Shown: positions 22,338 to 31,166, numbered from the stretch's first letter. The stretch: 64,000 nt of DNA from Streptomyces sp. NK08204 (GCF_020400585.1 NZ_JAINVF010000005.1:124001-188000), one strand, 5' to 3'. Numbers and translations are program-made. The notes: a model not told the origin generated them from the letters alone.

Positions 22338-23927
22338 TCAAGGGCTGGTGCCCGCATCGGTGCCGCCGACCGTGGTGCCCGTGTCCGTGCCGCCGGTGCC
22401 CGGGTCCGTCGGCGGGTCCGTCGGCTCGGTGGGGGTGGTCTGCGGAGCAGTCGGCTGCGGCGAGGTCTGCGGAGCCGTCGGCTGGTCGGTCGGGGCGGAG
22501 CTGGCCGTCTCGGACGGGGTGACCGACGGCGTGGACGACTGCGACCAGCCAGGACCGGTGCCCGTTTGCGAGCTGCCACCCCCGGTGGTCGAGCCGCTCG
22601 GCTCGTGGGTGGTCTCCTCGGACGGGGTCGCCGAGGGCGTCTTGTGCTTCGTGCTCTTGGAGTGGGTCGCCGTCGGCGTGCTGCCGCCGCCGCTGCCCCC
22701 GTTGCCGTTTCCGTGGTTCAGCGCCACGGCCACGCCCGCCGCGATCGCGATCACCGCCAGGACGGCGAGGATCCACAGCTTGCCGCGCCCGCTGCCCTTG
22801 TTGCCGTGCCCTTCGAAGCCGCCGTCGTCACCATTGCCGTATCCGGCGGGCAGCAGCGGCTGTGGGATCTGCGTGGTGCCCGAGGCGTCCATCGGGTGCG
22901 GCATGGCGGTCGTCCGCGCGAAGCCGCCCGACGGGGTCCGGCGGCCGTCGTGCATGTCCACCGGGCCGGTGTTCCAGGTGCCGGTGTGCGCGCCCTGCTC
23001 GTAGAGCATCTGCAGCCCGTACTGGACCAGGCCGCGCATCTCCTCGGCCGTCTGGAAGCGGTCGTCGGGCTCCTTGGCGAGCGAGCGCATGACCAGGCCG
23101 TCCAGCTCCGGCGGGCACCCGCCGTCGGAGATCTGCGACGGCGGCACCGGCATGTCCTGGACGTGCTGGTAGACCACCGACAGCGGCGTCTCGCCGGTGA
23201 AGGGGGGCCGCAGCGCGAGGAGTTCGTAGAGCAGACAGCCGGTCGCGTACAGGTCGGAGCGGTGGTCGACGGCCTTGCCGAGCGCCTGCTCCGGGGAGAG
23301 ATACTGCGGCGTGCCCATGACCATGCCGGTCTGCGTCATCGTCGTCGACGCGCCGTGCAGGGCCCGGGCGATGCCGAAGTCCATCACCTTGACGGCGCCG
23401 CTGTCAGTGATGATCACGTTGGCCGGCTTGATGTCACGGTGCACGATGCCGTGCTGGTGCGAGTAGGCGAGCGCCTCCAGCACCCCGGAGACGATGACCA
23501 GGGCCTGCTCGGGGCCCGGCGCCTCGGCGTTGATCAGCAGATCCCGGATGGTGCGGCCCTCGACCAGCTCCATCACGATGTACGGCACGGACTGGCCGCC
23601 GACCACGTCCTCGCCGGAGTCGTACACGGCGACGATCGCATGGTGGTTGAGCCCGGCGACCGACTGTGCCTCACGCGTGAAGCGGGCCTTGGAGACCGGG
23701 TCCTCGGCGAGGTCGGCACGCAGCAGCTTGACCGCGACCGTACGGCCCAGGCGCACGTCCTCGGCCGCGAAGACCTCGGCCATGCCGCCCCGGCCCAGCC
23801 GGTGGGTCAGCCGGTACCTGCCGTCGCCGACGAGCCCTCCGTTGCCCCACGTCTCCGGCGCGTCTGCCATGCCGCCGCCAGTCGCCTCGGGGTCGGACGG
23901 GCCCTGGGCGCTGTGCGTCTGTGCCAT
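22338..23927 (-). CDS. Membrane Ser/Thr protein kinase (Hanks type) with Thr/Pro-rich extracellular tail
   Basis: 529 residues. The kinase domain (about 38-300) has GRGGMAEVF, the ATP-binding Lys67 in VAVKLL, HRDIKPANV, DFGIAR and GTPQYLSPEQ. One membrane helix (LWILAVLAVIAIAAGVAVAL, near residue 395) is followed by a ~115-residue Ser/Thr/Pro/Gly tail with no PASTA domain. It is a PknA/PknB-type sensor kinase acting from the cytoplasmic face. It is divergent from a second kinase gene 354 bp away. The tail could be a wall-spanning stalk. Confidence 0.93.
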   Translation of the reverse strand: MAQTHSAQGPSDPEATGGGMADAPETWGNGGLVGDGRYRLTHRLGRGGMAEVFAAEDVRLGRTVAVKLLRADLAEDPVSKARFTREAQSVAGLNHHAIVAVYDSGEDVVGGQSVPYIVMELVEGRTIRDLLINAEAPGPEQALVIVSGVLEALAYSHQHGIVHRDIKPANVIITDSGAVKVMDFGIARALHGASTTMTQTGMVMGTPQYLSPEQALGKAVDHRSDLYATGCLLYELLALRPPFTGETPLSVVYQHVQDMPVPPSQISDGGCPPELDGLVMRSLAKEPDDRFQTAEEMRGLVQYGLQMLYEQGAHTGTWNTGPVDMHDGRRTPSGGFARTTAMPHPMDASGTTQIPQPLLPAGYGNGDDGGFEGHGNKGSGRGKLWILAVLAVIAIAAGVAVALNHGNGNGGSGGGSTPTATHSKSTKHKTPSATPSEETTHEPSGSTTGGGSSQTGTGPGWSQSSTPSVTPSETASSAPTDQPTAPQTSPQPTAPQTTPTEPTDPPTDPGTGGTDTGTTVGGTDAGTSP

Positions 23928-24280
23928 CGGTCCTCGCCGTCGTCTCTGCCCGCGGTGCGCGCGGTGTTGTCACGGGTCTCCGTCGGCCACGCTACAGCCT
24001 CCGTGGAAACCACCGGCCCGGAACCGGAACCAGGACCGCCCGCAGCCGGACCGGCCATCAAACCCGCAGCGCACGCTGTCGTGCAAGTTCTGTGAGCCGG
24101 GCGTACACCACCCGTAACGCTTGCGCGACGCTTCTTTCGCGTACGGTCACGGAACGGGCACCGAGCTTGACGTGTCACTGCCCTAGGGCAGACTTGGCCG
24201 GGAATGACATATTCGATCAAGGCCTATCCGATCAACTCGGTCAACGAAGGCGCCGGACGGCCAATGGGGGACGCGGAGAG
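23928..24280. other. Divergent intergenic region between two kinase genes
   Basis: 353 bp that must hold promoters for both kinase genes. A CCCTAGGG palindrome lies near 24180, and the 24205-24245 stretch is AT-richer, with CGATCA/GATCAA direct repeats. I see no gene or RNA structure here. Confidence 0.4.
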
Positions 24281-25921
24281 ATGAGCCAGGACGGCGCACA
24301 GGGCCGGCATGTGGGGCAGGCGGTGGCCGGAGGCCGCTATCAGCTGCGCGACCTGCTCGGCGAGGGCGGCATGGCCTCGGTGCATCTGGCGTACGACGCC
24401 GTGCTCGACCGCCAGGTCGCGATCAAGACCCTGCACACCGAACTCGGCCGGGAACAGGCCTTCCGCGAGCGCTTCCGCCGCGAGGCCCAGGCCGTGGCCA
24501 AGCTCACGCACACCAACATCGTCTCCGTCTTCGACACCGGCGAGGACGAGCTGGGCGGCATGACGACTCCGTACATCGTCATGGAGTACATCGAGGGCCG
24601 CCCGCTGGGCTCGGTCCTGGAGGACGACATCCGCCAGTACGGTGCGATGCCCGCCGACAAGGCGCTGAAGATCACCGCCGATGTGCTGGCGGCACTGGAG
24701 ATCAGCCACGAGATGGGGCTGGTCCACCGCGACATCAAGCCGGGCAACGTCATGATGACCAAGCGCGGTGTGGTCAAGGTCATGGACTTCGGCATCGCCC
24801 GTGCCATGCAGTCCGGCGTCACCTCGATGACCCAGACCGGCATGGTGGTCGGCACTCCGCAGTACCTCTCGCCCGAGCAGGCCCTCGGCCGGGGCGTGGA
24901 CGCCCGCTCCGACCTGTACTCGGTCGGCATCATGCTGTTCCAGCTGGTCACCGGGCGGCTGCCGTTCGACGCGGATTCACCGCTGGCGATCGCGTACGCG
25001 CACGTGCAGGAGGAGCCGGTGGCGCCCTCCTCGATCAACCGATCCCTGCCGCCGGCGGTGGACGCACTGGTCTCCCGTGCACTGAAGAAGAACCCGAACG
25101 AGCGCTTCCCGACCGCCGAGGCGATGCGCGACGAGTGCCTGCGCGTCGCCGCGTCCTTCCAGGCGGCCGCGCCGAGCATCGTGCCCGGCACGGCGGGGCA
25201 GAGCGGCTCTGGCGTCGGCTCCGCGGTGTTCCCGCCGGTCGACCAGGCGACGCCCACGCCCACCGGGCCGGTGCAGTCGCCGTACCAGCCGACACCGGTC
25301 CCGAGCCCGTACGGCGCCCCGACGCCCGCTCCCGCCCCCTCGTACGGCTACCCGCAGCAGGGCGGCTACCAGACGCCTCCCCCGATGGGTTACGGCCAGC
25401 AGACGCCCGCCACGCCTCCTCCGTACGGCGGCACGCCGTCCACGGCCGTGCAGCCCGCCGGCTCGGGTGGCGGCAAGAGCAACAAGCCGGTGATCATCGG
25501 CTCGGTCGCGGTGTCCCTCGTCGCGGTCGTCGGCCTGATCGTCGCACTGACGCTGAACAGCGGCGGCAGCGACGACAAGGGCGGCAGCACCAACGCGAGC
25601 GCGTCGGCCTCGCCCTCCCACGCACCCGGCTACCGCGGCCCGGACACCAGCAAGGTCATCGACAAGACCAAGTGCACCGAGCCGACGGAGTCGTACGACG
25701 ACCCGGACAAGGTCATGCTGCCGGACTTCCGGTTCAAGTACATCAAGTCCGTCAAGGCATGTGCACAGGCGGCGGGTTGGCGGGTGAAGGTGGTGTACGT
25801 CGACGACAACACCTGGGGCGACGGCGCGGTCATCGACCAGTTCCCCAAGGAAGACACCGACGTGGACCCGAAGAACGTCGAGATCCAGCTCAACGTGTCC
25901 ACGGGCAACCCCGCGCAGTGA
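24281..25921 (+). CDS. Membrane Ser/Thr protein kinase with single PASTA-like extracellular domain
   Basis: 546 residues. The kinase domain (~20-285) has GEGGMASVHLA, Lys49 in VAIKTL, HRDIKPGNVM, DFGIARAM and GTPQYLSPEQALG. A Pro/Tyr/Gly/Gln-rich juxtamembrane linker (~315-400; TPVPSPYGAPTPAPAPSYGY) leads to one membrane helix near 410-432. The outer part ends in a single PASTA-like domain (CAQAAGWRVKVVYVDD, GAVIDQFPKEDTDV, VEIQLNVSTG), which in PknB-type kinases binds muropeptides. ATG 24281 follows GGAGAG closely. Gene position and domain content suggest a partner or paralogue of the divergent kinase. Confidence 0.93.
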   Translation: MSQDGAQGRHVGQAVAGGRYQLRDLLGEGGMASVHLAYDAVLDRQVAIKTLHTELGREQAFRERFRREAQAVAKLTHTNIVSVFDTGEDELGGMTTPYIVMEYIEGRPLGSVLEDDIRQYGAMPADKALKITADVLAALEISHEMGLVHRDIKPGNVMMTKRGVVKVMDFGIARAMQSGVTSMTQTGMVVGTPQYLSPEQALGRGVDARSDLYSVGIMLFQLVTGRLPFDADSPLAIAYAHVQEEPVAPSSINRSLPPAVDALVSRALKKNPNERFPTAEAMRDECLRVAASFQAAAPSIVPGTAGQSGSGVGSAVFPPVDQATPTPTGPVQSPYQPTPVPSPYGAPTPAPAPSYGYPQQGGYQTPPPMGYGQQTPATPPPYGGTPSTAVQPAGSGGGKSNKPVIIGSVAVSLVAVVGLIVALTLNSGGSDDKGGSTNASASASPSHAPGYRGPDTSKVIDKTKCTEPTESYDDPDKVMLPDFRFKYIKSVKACAQAAGWRVKVVYVDDNTWGDGAVIDQFPKEDTDVDPKNVEIQLNVSTGNPAQ

Positions 25922-26079
25922 CCCGGTAAGGGGGCGGCCGCCGTCAATCGGCTGCCGTCGGGGAGGCACCTCCGGGGTCGCCAGGCAGGCCCTGCTGGAG
26001 GAGCGGAAAACCCGAAAGGGTGGACTGCACAGAGGCTTTGACGCCCACTCAGGGAATGCCGCCTGACGCAGACTGAGCC

Positions 26080-26111
26080 GCAGGGCCCGGCGGTGGTTCG
26101 CCGGGCCCTGC
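26080..26111. terminator. Bidirectional terminator between the kinase gene and bpa
   Basis: A perfect 13-bp stem (26080-26092 with 26099-26111) with the loop GTGGTT stands between the convergent kinase and bpa genes, 19 bp from the bpa stop. Confidence 0.75.
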
Positions 26112-26129
26112 GTGCTGGGGTGAGCCGTT

Positions 26130-26675
26130 TTACAGGTACGGTCCGCCCGCTCGGCCGCCGGTTCGGTGTTCGTCGGGGCCCTCGTGGCCGCCCACGCCCG
26201 GCGGGAGCGCGCGGCGCATCTGCTCCAACTGGGCCCGCGCGGCCATCTGCTGGGCGAACAGCGTCGTCTGGATCCCGTGGAAGAGGCCCTCCAGCCAGCC
26301 CACGAGCTGCGCCTGCGCGATGCGCAGTTCGGCATCGCTCGGGGTCGCTTCGTCGGTGAACGGCAGGGAGATCCGCTCCAGTTCCTCGACCAGCTCGGGC
26401 GCCAGACCGTCCTCCAGCTCCTTGACCGAGCTGCGGTGGATCTCCTTGAGCCGGGCCCGGCTCGCCTCGTCCAGAGGAGCCGCGCGCACCTCCTCCAGGA
26501 GCTGCTTGATCATGCTGCCGATCCGCATGACCTTGGCAGGCTGCTCGACCTGCTCCGTCACCGGAATCTCGCGGGAGTCCTCGTCCCCGTTACCACCGCT
26601 GAGCGCCATGCCGTCCTGGCCCACGACCAGGATCTGCGGGTTCTCCGGCGACCTTTCGTTCCTCGGCATCTCCAT
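26130..26675 (-). CDS. bpa: Bacterial proteasome activator Bpa/PafE
   Basis: 181 residues. An acidic, disordered N terminus precedes the four-helix core (KVMRIGSMIKQLLEEVRAAP, EEL-ERISLPFTDEATPSDAELRIAQAQLVGWLEGLFHGIQ). The protein ends in GGPYL, a C-terminal peptide equivalent to the GQYL-type tail that docks into the 20S proteasome alpha ring. In mycobacteria this ATP-independent ring opens the proteasome gate for unfolded or heat-shock-related substrates. ATG 26675 (MEMPRNE) is chosen; GTG 26693 is an in-frame alternative. It implies a functional 20S proteasome elsewhere in the genome. Confidence 0.88.
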   Translation of the reverse strand: MEMPRNERSPENPQILVVGQDGMALSGGNGDEDSREIPVTEQVEQPAKVMRIGSMIKQLLEEVRAAPLDEASRARLKEIHRSSVKELEDGLAPELVEELERISLPFTDEATPSDAELRIAQAQLVGWLEGLFHGIQTTLFAQQMAARAQLEQMRRALPPGVGGHEGPDEHRTGGRAGGPYL

Positions 26676-26816
26676 GCCGCCATTCTCTCGCACCCCTACA
26701 CCTCATCACCGTGGTGCCCCCTGGCGCGGGCGATCCACCATAAACGCCGGCCTTCGACCCTTCGGACCAACCCGGAATGCCGGGTCCGCCATTGAATGTG
26801 AGGCTGGAAATCCATC

Positions 26817-26910
26817 GGTTCTTCCGTCGGCTTCCGGTCGGTCTTCCGTCAGCTTCTCCTCGGTCTTCCGTCGGCTTCCCATCGGTCTTCCGTCGGCTTC
26901 CCGTCGGTCA
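26817..26910. repeat. 22-bp tandem repeat upstream of the Pro/Ala-rich membrane protein
   Basis: About four copies of CGGTCTTCCGTCGGCTTCC plus 3 variable bases, with repeat starts near 26818, 26840, 26862, 26884 and a partial one at 26906. The period is constant at 22 bp. It lies between bpa (divergent) and the gene at 26940, so it sits in a possible promoter region. No protein is encoded. Confidence 0.7.
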
Positions 26911-26939
26911 CGGCAACTCGGCTCCAGGAGGTCGCCGAC

Positions 26940-27554
26940 GTGACTCCATGGCTTCGCATCACGCTTCGCCTCGTGCGGCTGCTGCTCGTCCTGGCGGTGG
27001 TCCTGGCGGTGGCCCTGCCCGCGTACGGCATGGCCGACACGTACGGCACGGCCGACGCCTACAGCGCCGAGCGGTCCGCTCCCTCGCGCTCCCCCGGCGC
27101 CACGGGCGTACCGTCTCCCGCCGCGCGTGCGCCCCGTTCCGCTTCACCCTCGGCCTCCGTGTCCACCCCGAAATCCGCCGTCAGACCGTCGCGCGCGGGG
27201 AGCCGGCCCGGTGAGGGGCGGATGAGGCCGGGCCGGCCGGACGGGCCGGCGGCGGAGGTGGAGGGCGACGACGACACCAGGCCCGACGAGGTCCCCGGCA
27301 CCGACGCCCCCCGGCCGGAGGAGCCGGAGACGGCGGACGCCCCGGCCGGGACTGCCCAGACCCTCACGGCCGCCCCGCCCGACGAGTCCCCGGCGACGCC
27401 TCGGCGGCGGCCCGCCGCCCAGAACGCCGTGCCCCGGGCCGAGGACCAGGCCGACGAGCCGGTCCTGCGGATCCTGCCGCTGGGCAGCGGCCTGGTCCTC
27501 ATCGGCCTGGGACTCGGCCTTGCATTCCTGGGGCTGCGGCTCCGCAGGACGTGA
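26940..27554 (+). CDS. Pro/Ala-rich exported protein with C-terminal membrane anchor
   Basis: 204 residues. An N-terminal hydrophobic signal (LVRLLLVLAVVLAVALPAYG) is followed by ~135 residues rich in Pro, Ala, Ser, Arg and acidic residues without predicted fold, then a C-terminal hydrophobic helix (LGSGLVLIGLGLGLAFLGL) and a basic RLRRT end. The layout (signal, disordered stalk, helix, Arg tail) resembles a wall-spanning membrane protein. The LPLGSG before the helix is not a convincing sortase motif. GTG 26940 has AGGAGG 9 bases upstream. I do not recognise a family. Confidence 0.7.
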   Translation: MTPWLRITLRLVRLLLVLAVVLAVALPAYGMADTYGTADAYSAERSAPSRSPGATGVPSPAARAPRSASPSASVSTPKSAVRPSRAGSRPGEGRMRPGRPDGPAAEVEGDDDTRPDEVPGTDAPRPEEPETADAPAGTAQTLTAAPPDESPATPRRRPAAQNAVPRAEDQADEPVLRILPLGSGLVLIGLGLGLAFLGLRLRRT

Positions 27555-27608
27555 ACCGGAACGCTCGTGAGGACCTCTCTTCGAACCGGTCCACGCGTCC
27601 GCACGTCC

Positions 27609-28589
27609 CTACGGCGCGACCAGCAGCACCTTGCCGACGTGGCCGCCTGCCTCCACCACACGGTGGGCCTCGGCCGCCTGCGGCATCGGCAGTTCGCGGT
27701 CGACGACCGGACGGACCCGGCCCCCGGCGACCAGCGGCCACACGTGCTCCCGGACGGCGGCCACGATGGACGCCTTCTCCGCCAGCGGGCGGGCACGCAG
27801 GGAGGTGGCGCTGATGGCGGCCCGCTTGTTCAGCAGGCTGCCGATGTTCAGCTCACCCTTGACACCGCCCTGCATACCGATGATCGCGAGCCGTCCGTTG
27901 ACGGCGAGCGCCTGAATGTTGCGGTCCAGGTACTTGGCGCCCATGTTGTCGAGGATGACATCGGCGCCCGCGCCGGCGGTGGCCTGATCGATCTCGGCGA
28001 CGAAGTCCTGTTCGCGGTAGTTGATCAGCACGTCGGCGCCCAGCTCGGCGCAGCGCTCCAGCTTCTCCTTCGTACCGGCCGTGACCGCGACCTTGGCGCC
28101 GACCGCCTTGGCGAGCTGGATCGCCAAGGTGCCGATACCGCTGGAGCCGCCGTGCACGAGCAGCGTCTCGCCGGGTCGCAGGTGGGCGATCATGAAGACG
28201 TTGGACCAGACCGTACAGACCACCTCGGGCAGGGCCGCGGCCTGCTTGGGGCCGATACCGGCGGGCACGGGCAGCAGCTGTCCGGCCGGCACGACGACCT
28301 TCTGGGCGTAGCCGCCGCCCGCCAGCAGCGCGCACACCTCGTCGCCGACGACCCAGCCGGACACCCCGGGGCCGAGCGCGGCGATCCGTCCGGAGCACTC
28401 CAGGCCAGGGTAGGGGGAGGCGCCGGGCGGCGGGTTGTAGAAGCCCTGCCGCTGCAGAATGTCGGCGCGGTTGACGGCGCTGGCCACCACCTCGACCAGC
28501 ACCTCTCCCTCGCCGGGCACGGGATCGGGGACCTCGTCCCACACGAGCGCCTCTGGACCACCGGGTTCGGGAATCGTGATCGCATGCAT
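27609..28589 (-). CDS. NAD(P)H-dependent quinone oxidoreductase (zinc-independent MDR, PIG3 type)
   Basis: A 326-residue medium-chain dehydrogenase/reductase. It starts MHAITIPEPGGPEALVWDEV and includes NRADILQRQGFYNPPPGAS, the PIG3/quinone oxidoreductase signature, and the nucleotide-binding motif GGSSGIGTLAIQLAK. The zinc-ligand residues of alcohol dehydrogenases are absent. It probably reduces quinones or enals with NADPH. The start at 28589 is set by homology. The gene lies in the same direction as moeA and begins 61 bp upstream of the parS core. Confidence 0.9.
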   Translation of the reverse strand: MHAITIPEPGGPEALVWDEVPDPVPGEGEVLVEVVASAVNRADILQRQGFYNPPPGASPYPGLECSGRIAALGPGVSGWVVGDEVCALLAGGGYAQKVVVPAGQLLPVPAGIGPKQAAALPEVVCTVWSNVFMIAHLRPGETLLVHGGSSGIGTLAIQLAKAVGAKVAVTAGTKEKLERCAELGADVLINYREQDFVAEIDQATAGAGADVILDNMGAKYLDRNIQALAVNGRLAIIGMQGGVKGELNIGSLLNKRAAISATSLRARPLAEKASIVAAVREHVWPLVAGGRVRPVVDRELPMPQAAEAHRVVEAGGHVGKVLLVAP

Positions 28590-28649
28590 GCGGCCGACGC
28601 TACGCCACCGCCCAGGCGGGCGAACTGCACCGGGCCTCACAGCCCGGGA

Positions 28650-28665
28650 CGTTTCACGTGAAACA
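28650..28665. promoter_or_regulatory. parS: ParB-binding parS site
   Basis: GTTTCACGTGAAAC (28651-28664) is the perfect 14-bp core of the bacterial parS palindrome, flanked by C and A to give a 16-bp near-consensus site. It overlaps the stop codon of moeA (28654-28656). Streptomyces chromosomes carry a cluster of such sites around oriC, where ParB assembles nucleoprotein complexes for segregation during sporulation. No second copy was seen in this window. Confidence 0.9.
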
Positions 28666-30057
28666 CACCCCGATCCCGGCCGCGGCCCACGGCAGGTCCA
28701 GGAGTTCCGCTTCCTCCCCCTGCCGTGCCCCGCCCGGCGGTACGACCGCCACGGCGTCGGCGGCGGCGATGCCGCGCAGCATGGCCGGACCGTTGTAGTG
28801 CAGTGGCATGGCGCGGTCTCCGCGCAGCACCACGGGGATGAGCCGGGTGTCGTAGGGATGCCCGTGCACCGTCTCCGCGAGCGGCAGCGTGTACGCCTCC
28901 GGGGCGGGACGGGCGGCGAGGGTACGCAGCAGGGGCTCGGCGAGCGTGAGCAGGCCGGAGACGGCCGCGAGGGGGTTGCCGGGCAGGCCCACGAGGTGCT
29001 GGGTCTCGTTCAGGCGGGCCAGCAGCATGGGGTGGCCGGGGCGCACCTCGACCCCGTCGACGAGGAGTTCGGCGCCGATGCGTTCCAGGGTGGGGTGGAC
29101 GTGGTCGACGGGCCCGGCGGCGGTGCCGCCGGTGGTGACGACGAGGTCGGCGGTGGAGGCGGTGATCGCCTGGTAAAGGGACTCGGCGTCGTCACCGACC
29201 CTGCGCACGGCGGTCACTTCGGCGCCGAGGGCGCGCAGCCAGGACGGCAGCATGGGGCCGAGCGCGTCGCGGATCAGTCCGTCGTGCGGGAGCCCCTCGG
29301 TGAGCAACTCGTCGCCGAGGACGAGGACGTCGGCGCTGGGCCGGGGGACGGCGGTGACAGTGTCGTATCCGGCAGCTGCCGCCAGGCCCAGGACGGCGGG
29401 GGTGACCAGGGTGCCGACGGGCAGCAACTGGTCGCCGCTGCGGCACTCCTGTCCGCGCGGACGGATGTCCTGGCCGTGGCCCGGCTCGCGCAGGGCGTGC
29501 AGGCGGCCCTTGGCGTCGAGCCGGCCGTGTTCGCTGCGCAGGACGGCGGTGGTGTCGGCGGGGATACGGGCGCCGGTGGCGATGCGGACCGCCTCCCCGT
29601 CGGTGAGCGGCTCGGGCCGCGCGTGCCCGGCGAGAACGCCCTCGTCCCGCACGTCCCAGGGGCCGGGGCCGGCGACCGCCCAGCCGTCCATCGCGGAGGT
29701 GTCGAAGGAAGGCAGGTCGGTGAGCGCGTCGAGGGGCGCCGCCAGGACCAGGCCGAGCGCTTCGGCGAGGGGCACGGAGACGGGGGTCCGGCGGACGGCG
29801 GCGGGGGTGTCGCCCGCGCTCCTGCGGCTGCGGCGGCGTGCTGCGCGCGCGGCGATCTCGCGGGCCTGCGGCCACGGGGTGGCCCGGTGCCGCTCGGCAC
29901 GGTGCTCGGCCTGCCGGTCCGCGCCTCGCGGCCCGGAGGCGGGCATGTGGCCGGCGCCGTCGTCCTTGCCTTCCCTCACGAGGGCCAGGGCCTCCTCGAC
30001 GTCGAGGTCGTCGATGTTCTCGGCGGCTGACGAGGCCCGGTGGCCGGGGGCGGTCAT
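28654..30057 (-). CDS. moeA: Molybdopterin molybdenumtransferase MoeA
   Basis: 467 residues with MoeA domains I-IV: SFDTSAMDGWAVAGPG, the GEAVRIATGARIPADTTAVLRSEH segment, VLVLGDELLTEGLPHDGLIRD and the MPT-binding VVTTGGTAAGPVDHVH, and the GLPGNPLAAVSGL motif. A ~70-residue charged N-terminal extension precedes the fold. It inserts molybdate into adenylylated molybdopterin. ATG 30057 overlaps the stop of the upstream MobA-like gene (ATGA), so the two form an operon. The stop codon lies inside the parS site. Confidence 0.92.
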   Translation of the reverse strand: MTAPGHRASSAAENIDDLDVEEALALVREGKDDGAGHMPASGPRGADRQAEHRAERHRATPWPQAREIAARAARRRSRRSAGDTPAAVRRTPVSVPLAEALGLVLAAPLDALTDLPSFDTSAMDGWAVAGPGPWDVRDEGVLAGHARPEPLTDGEAVRIATGARIPADTTAVLRSEHGRLDAKGRLHALREPGHGQDIRPRGQECRSGDQLLPVGTLVTPAVLGLAAAAGYDTVTAVPRPSADVLVLGDELLTEGLPHDGLIRDALGPMLPSWLRALGAEVTAVRRVGDDAESLYQAITASTADLVVTTGGTAAGPVDHVHPTLERIGAELLVDGVEVRPGHPMLLARLNETQHLVGLPGNPLAAVSGLLTLAEPLLRTLAARPAPEAYTLPLAETVHGHPYDTRLIPVVLRGDRAMPLHYNGPAMLRGIAAADAVAVVPPGGARQGEEAELLDLPWAAAGIGVCFT

Positions 30058-30965
30058 CCGGCGTCCGGGGCGGACGCGTCCCCACCCGGGCCGGTGGGGT
30101 TCGCATCGTTCTCCGCCTCCCACCGCAACGCCAGCGCGGTGGCCTTGCGGGCGGCCTCGGCGACGGCTTCCGGGCCGCCGTCGCCCTGGGCGGCGGCGTA
30201 GCCGACGAGGAAGGTGGTCAGCGGGGCGGCGGGCCGGGCCACGCCGTGCGCGGCGTCGCGGGCCAGGTCGAGCAGGACGCCGGTGTCGACCTCCAGGTCG
30301 ATGCCCAGTTCGTCCTTGACTGCGGAGATCCATTCATCCAACACGTGCCCATGCTCCCTGATGCGTGCCCTGGCATTGACGATGTCGTCCCAGGTGTCGC
30401 AGTCGAAGGACGCGAGCGGGTCCGGGACGCGGGTGAGCTGGAGAGCGCCGGTGAGCCTGCGCAGGGGCAGACCGGTGAGGCCGTGGTCCGCCTCGGCGAG
30501 GCCGGCGAGTTCGCGGCGCAGGGCCGCTGTGCGGTAGGCGGCGACGAGCGGTTGGTCGCGGCCGTCGGCGTCGGTGAGCAGCGCGCCGTCGGCACCGGTG
30601 GCGGCTAGGGCGCTCAGCAGCCGCTCCACCGTGGCCGTGTCGAGGAACGGCAGGTCGGCGGAGAGAACGGCGGTGTACTCGGCGGCGGTGTGCCGCAGGC
30701 CGGCCTCCAGCGCGGCGACCGGCCCGGCACCGGGCGGCTCCTCGCGCGCCCAGCGCACGGGGCGCGCGGTGGGCCGGGGGTCCGCCACGACGACAGTGGT
30801 GCGGGCGCCCGCACAGGCCGCGAGCACCCGGTCGAGCAGCGCGCGCCCACCGACCCGCACACCAGGCTTGTCGGCCCCGCCGAGCCGCCGGGCGGCGCCG
30901 CCGGCGAGCACGACGGCGTCGTACGGCGCGGGGGCCCCGGGGGCGACGGGAGCGTTCTCGGTCAC
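30054..30965 (-). CDS. MobA-like nucleotidyltransferase fused to DUF6457 domain
   Basis: 303 residues. Residues ~14-200 form a MobA/NTP_transferase fold, with VVLAGGAARRLGGADKPGV (nucleotide-binding loop) and AVLSADLPFLD (metal-binding Asp). Residues ~205-290 form a small helical DUF6457 domain (LDEWISAVKDELGIDLEV, FLVGYAAAQGDGG). The pairing with moeA supports a role in molybdenum cofactor nucleotidylation (GTP or CTP transfer). GTG 30965 is chosen because homology begins just after it; the ribosome binding site is weak, and the frame stays open upstream. Confidence 0.85.
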   Translation of the reverse strand: MTENAPVAPGAPAPYDAVVLAGGAARRLGGADKPGVRVGGRALLDRVLAACAGARTTVVVADPRPTARPVRWAREEPPGAGPVAALEAGLRHTAAEYTAVLSADLPFLDTATVERLLSALAATGADGALLTDADGRDQPLVAAYRTAALRRELAGLAEADHGLTGLPLRRLTGALQLTRVPDPLASFDCDTWDDIVNARARIREHGHVLDEWISAVKDELGIDLEVDTGVLLDLARDAAHGVARPAAPLTTFLVGYAAAQGDGGPEAVAEAARKATALALRWEAENDANPTGPGGDASAPDAG

Positions 30966-31110
30966 CTCATGAGTATCTCTGTCCGAGCTCTCCTCCGGGT
31001 CACCGGGATTCCCGGAGAAGCCCGAGTACCCCACAGAGTCCGTCGGAGGGACGGGGCACCTCCGGGACGCCGGGCCCTCTGCCGTTGTCCGAGCGCACCT
31101 ACGTCTGCAC

Positions 31111-31154
31111 CGCGTGCGGAGTTCTTTCGCCGAGGGAAAAGAACTCCGCACGCG
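31111..31154 (-). terminator. Strong terminator downstream of bkdC copy 2
   Basis: A perfect 17-bp stem (31111-31127 with 31138-31154) with a 10-nt loop lies 12 bp beyond the bkdC stop on the minus strand. It isolates the bkd operon from the MobA/moeA operon. Confidence 0.85.
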
Positions 31155-31166
31155 TGAAGGGGGCAG

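Noticed and set aside
31081..31160. Short plus-strand ORFs around the 17-bp hairpin
   Set aside because: The open frames simply reflect the two arms of the terminator and have no ribosome binding site.
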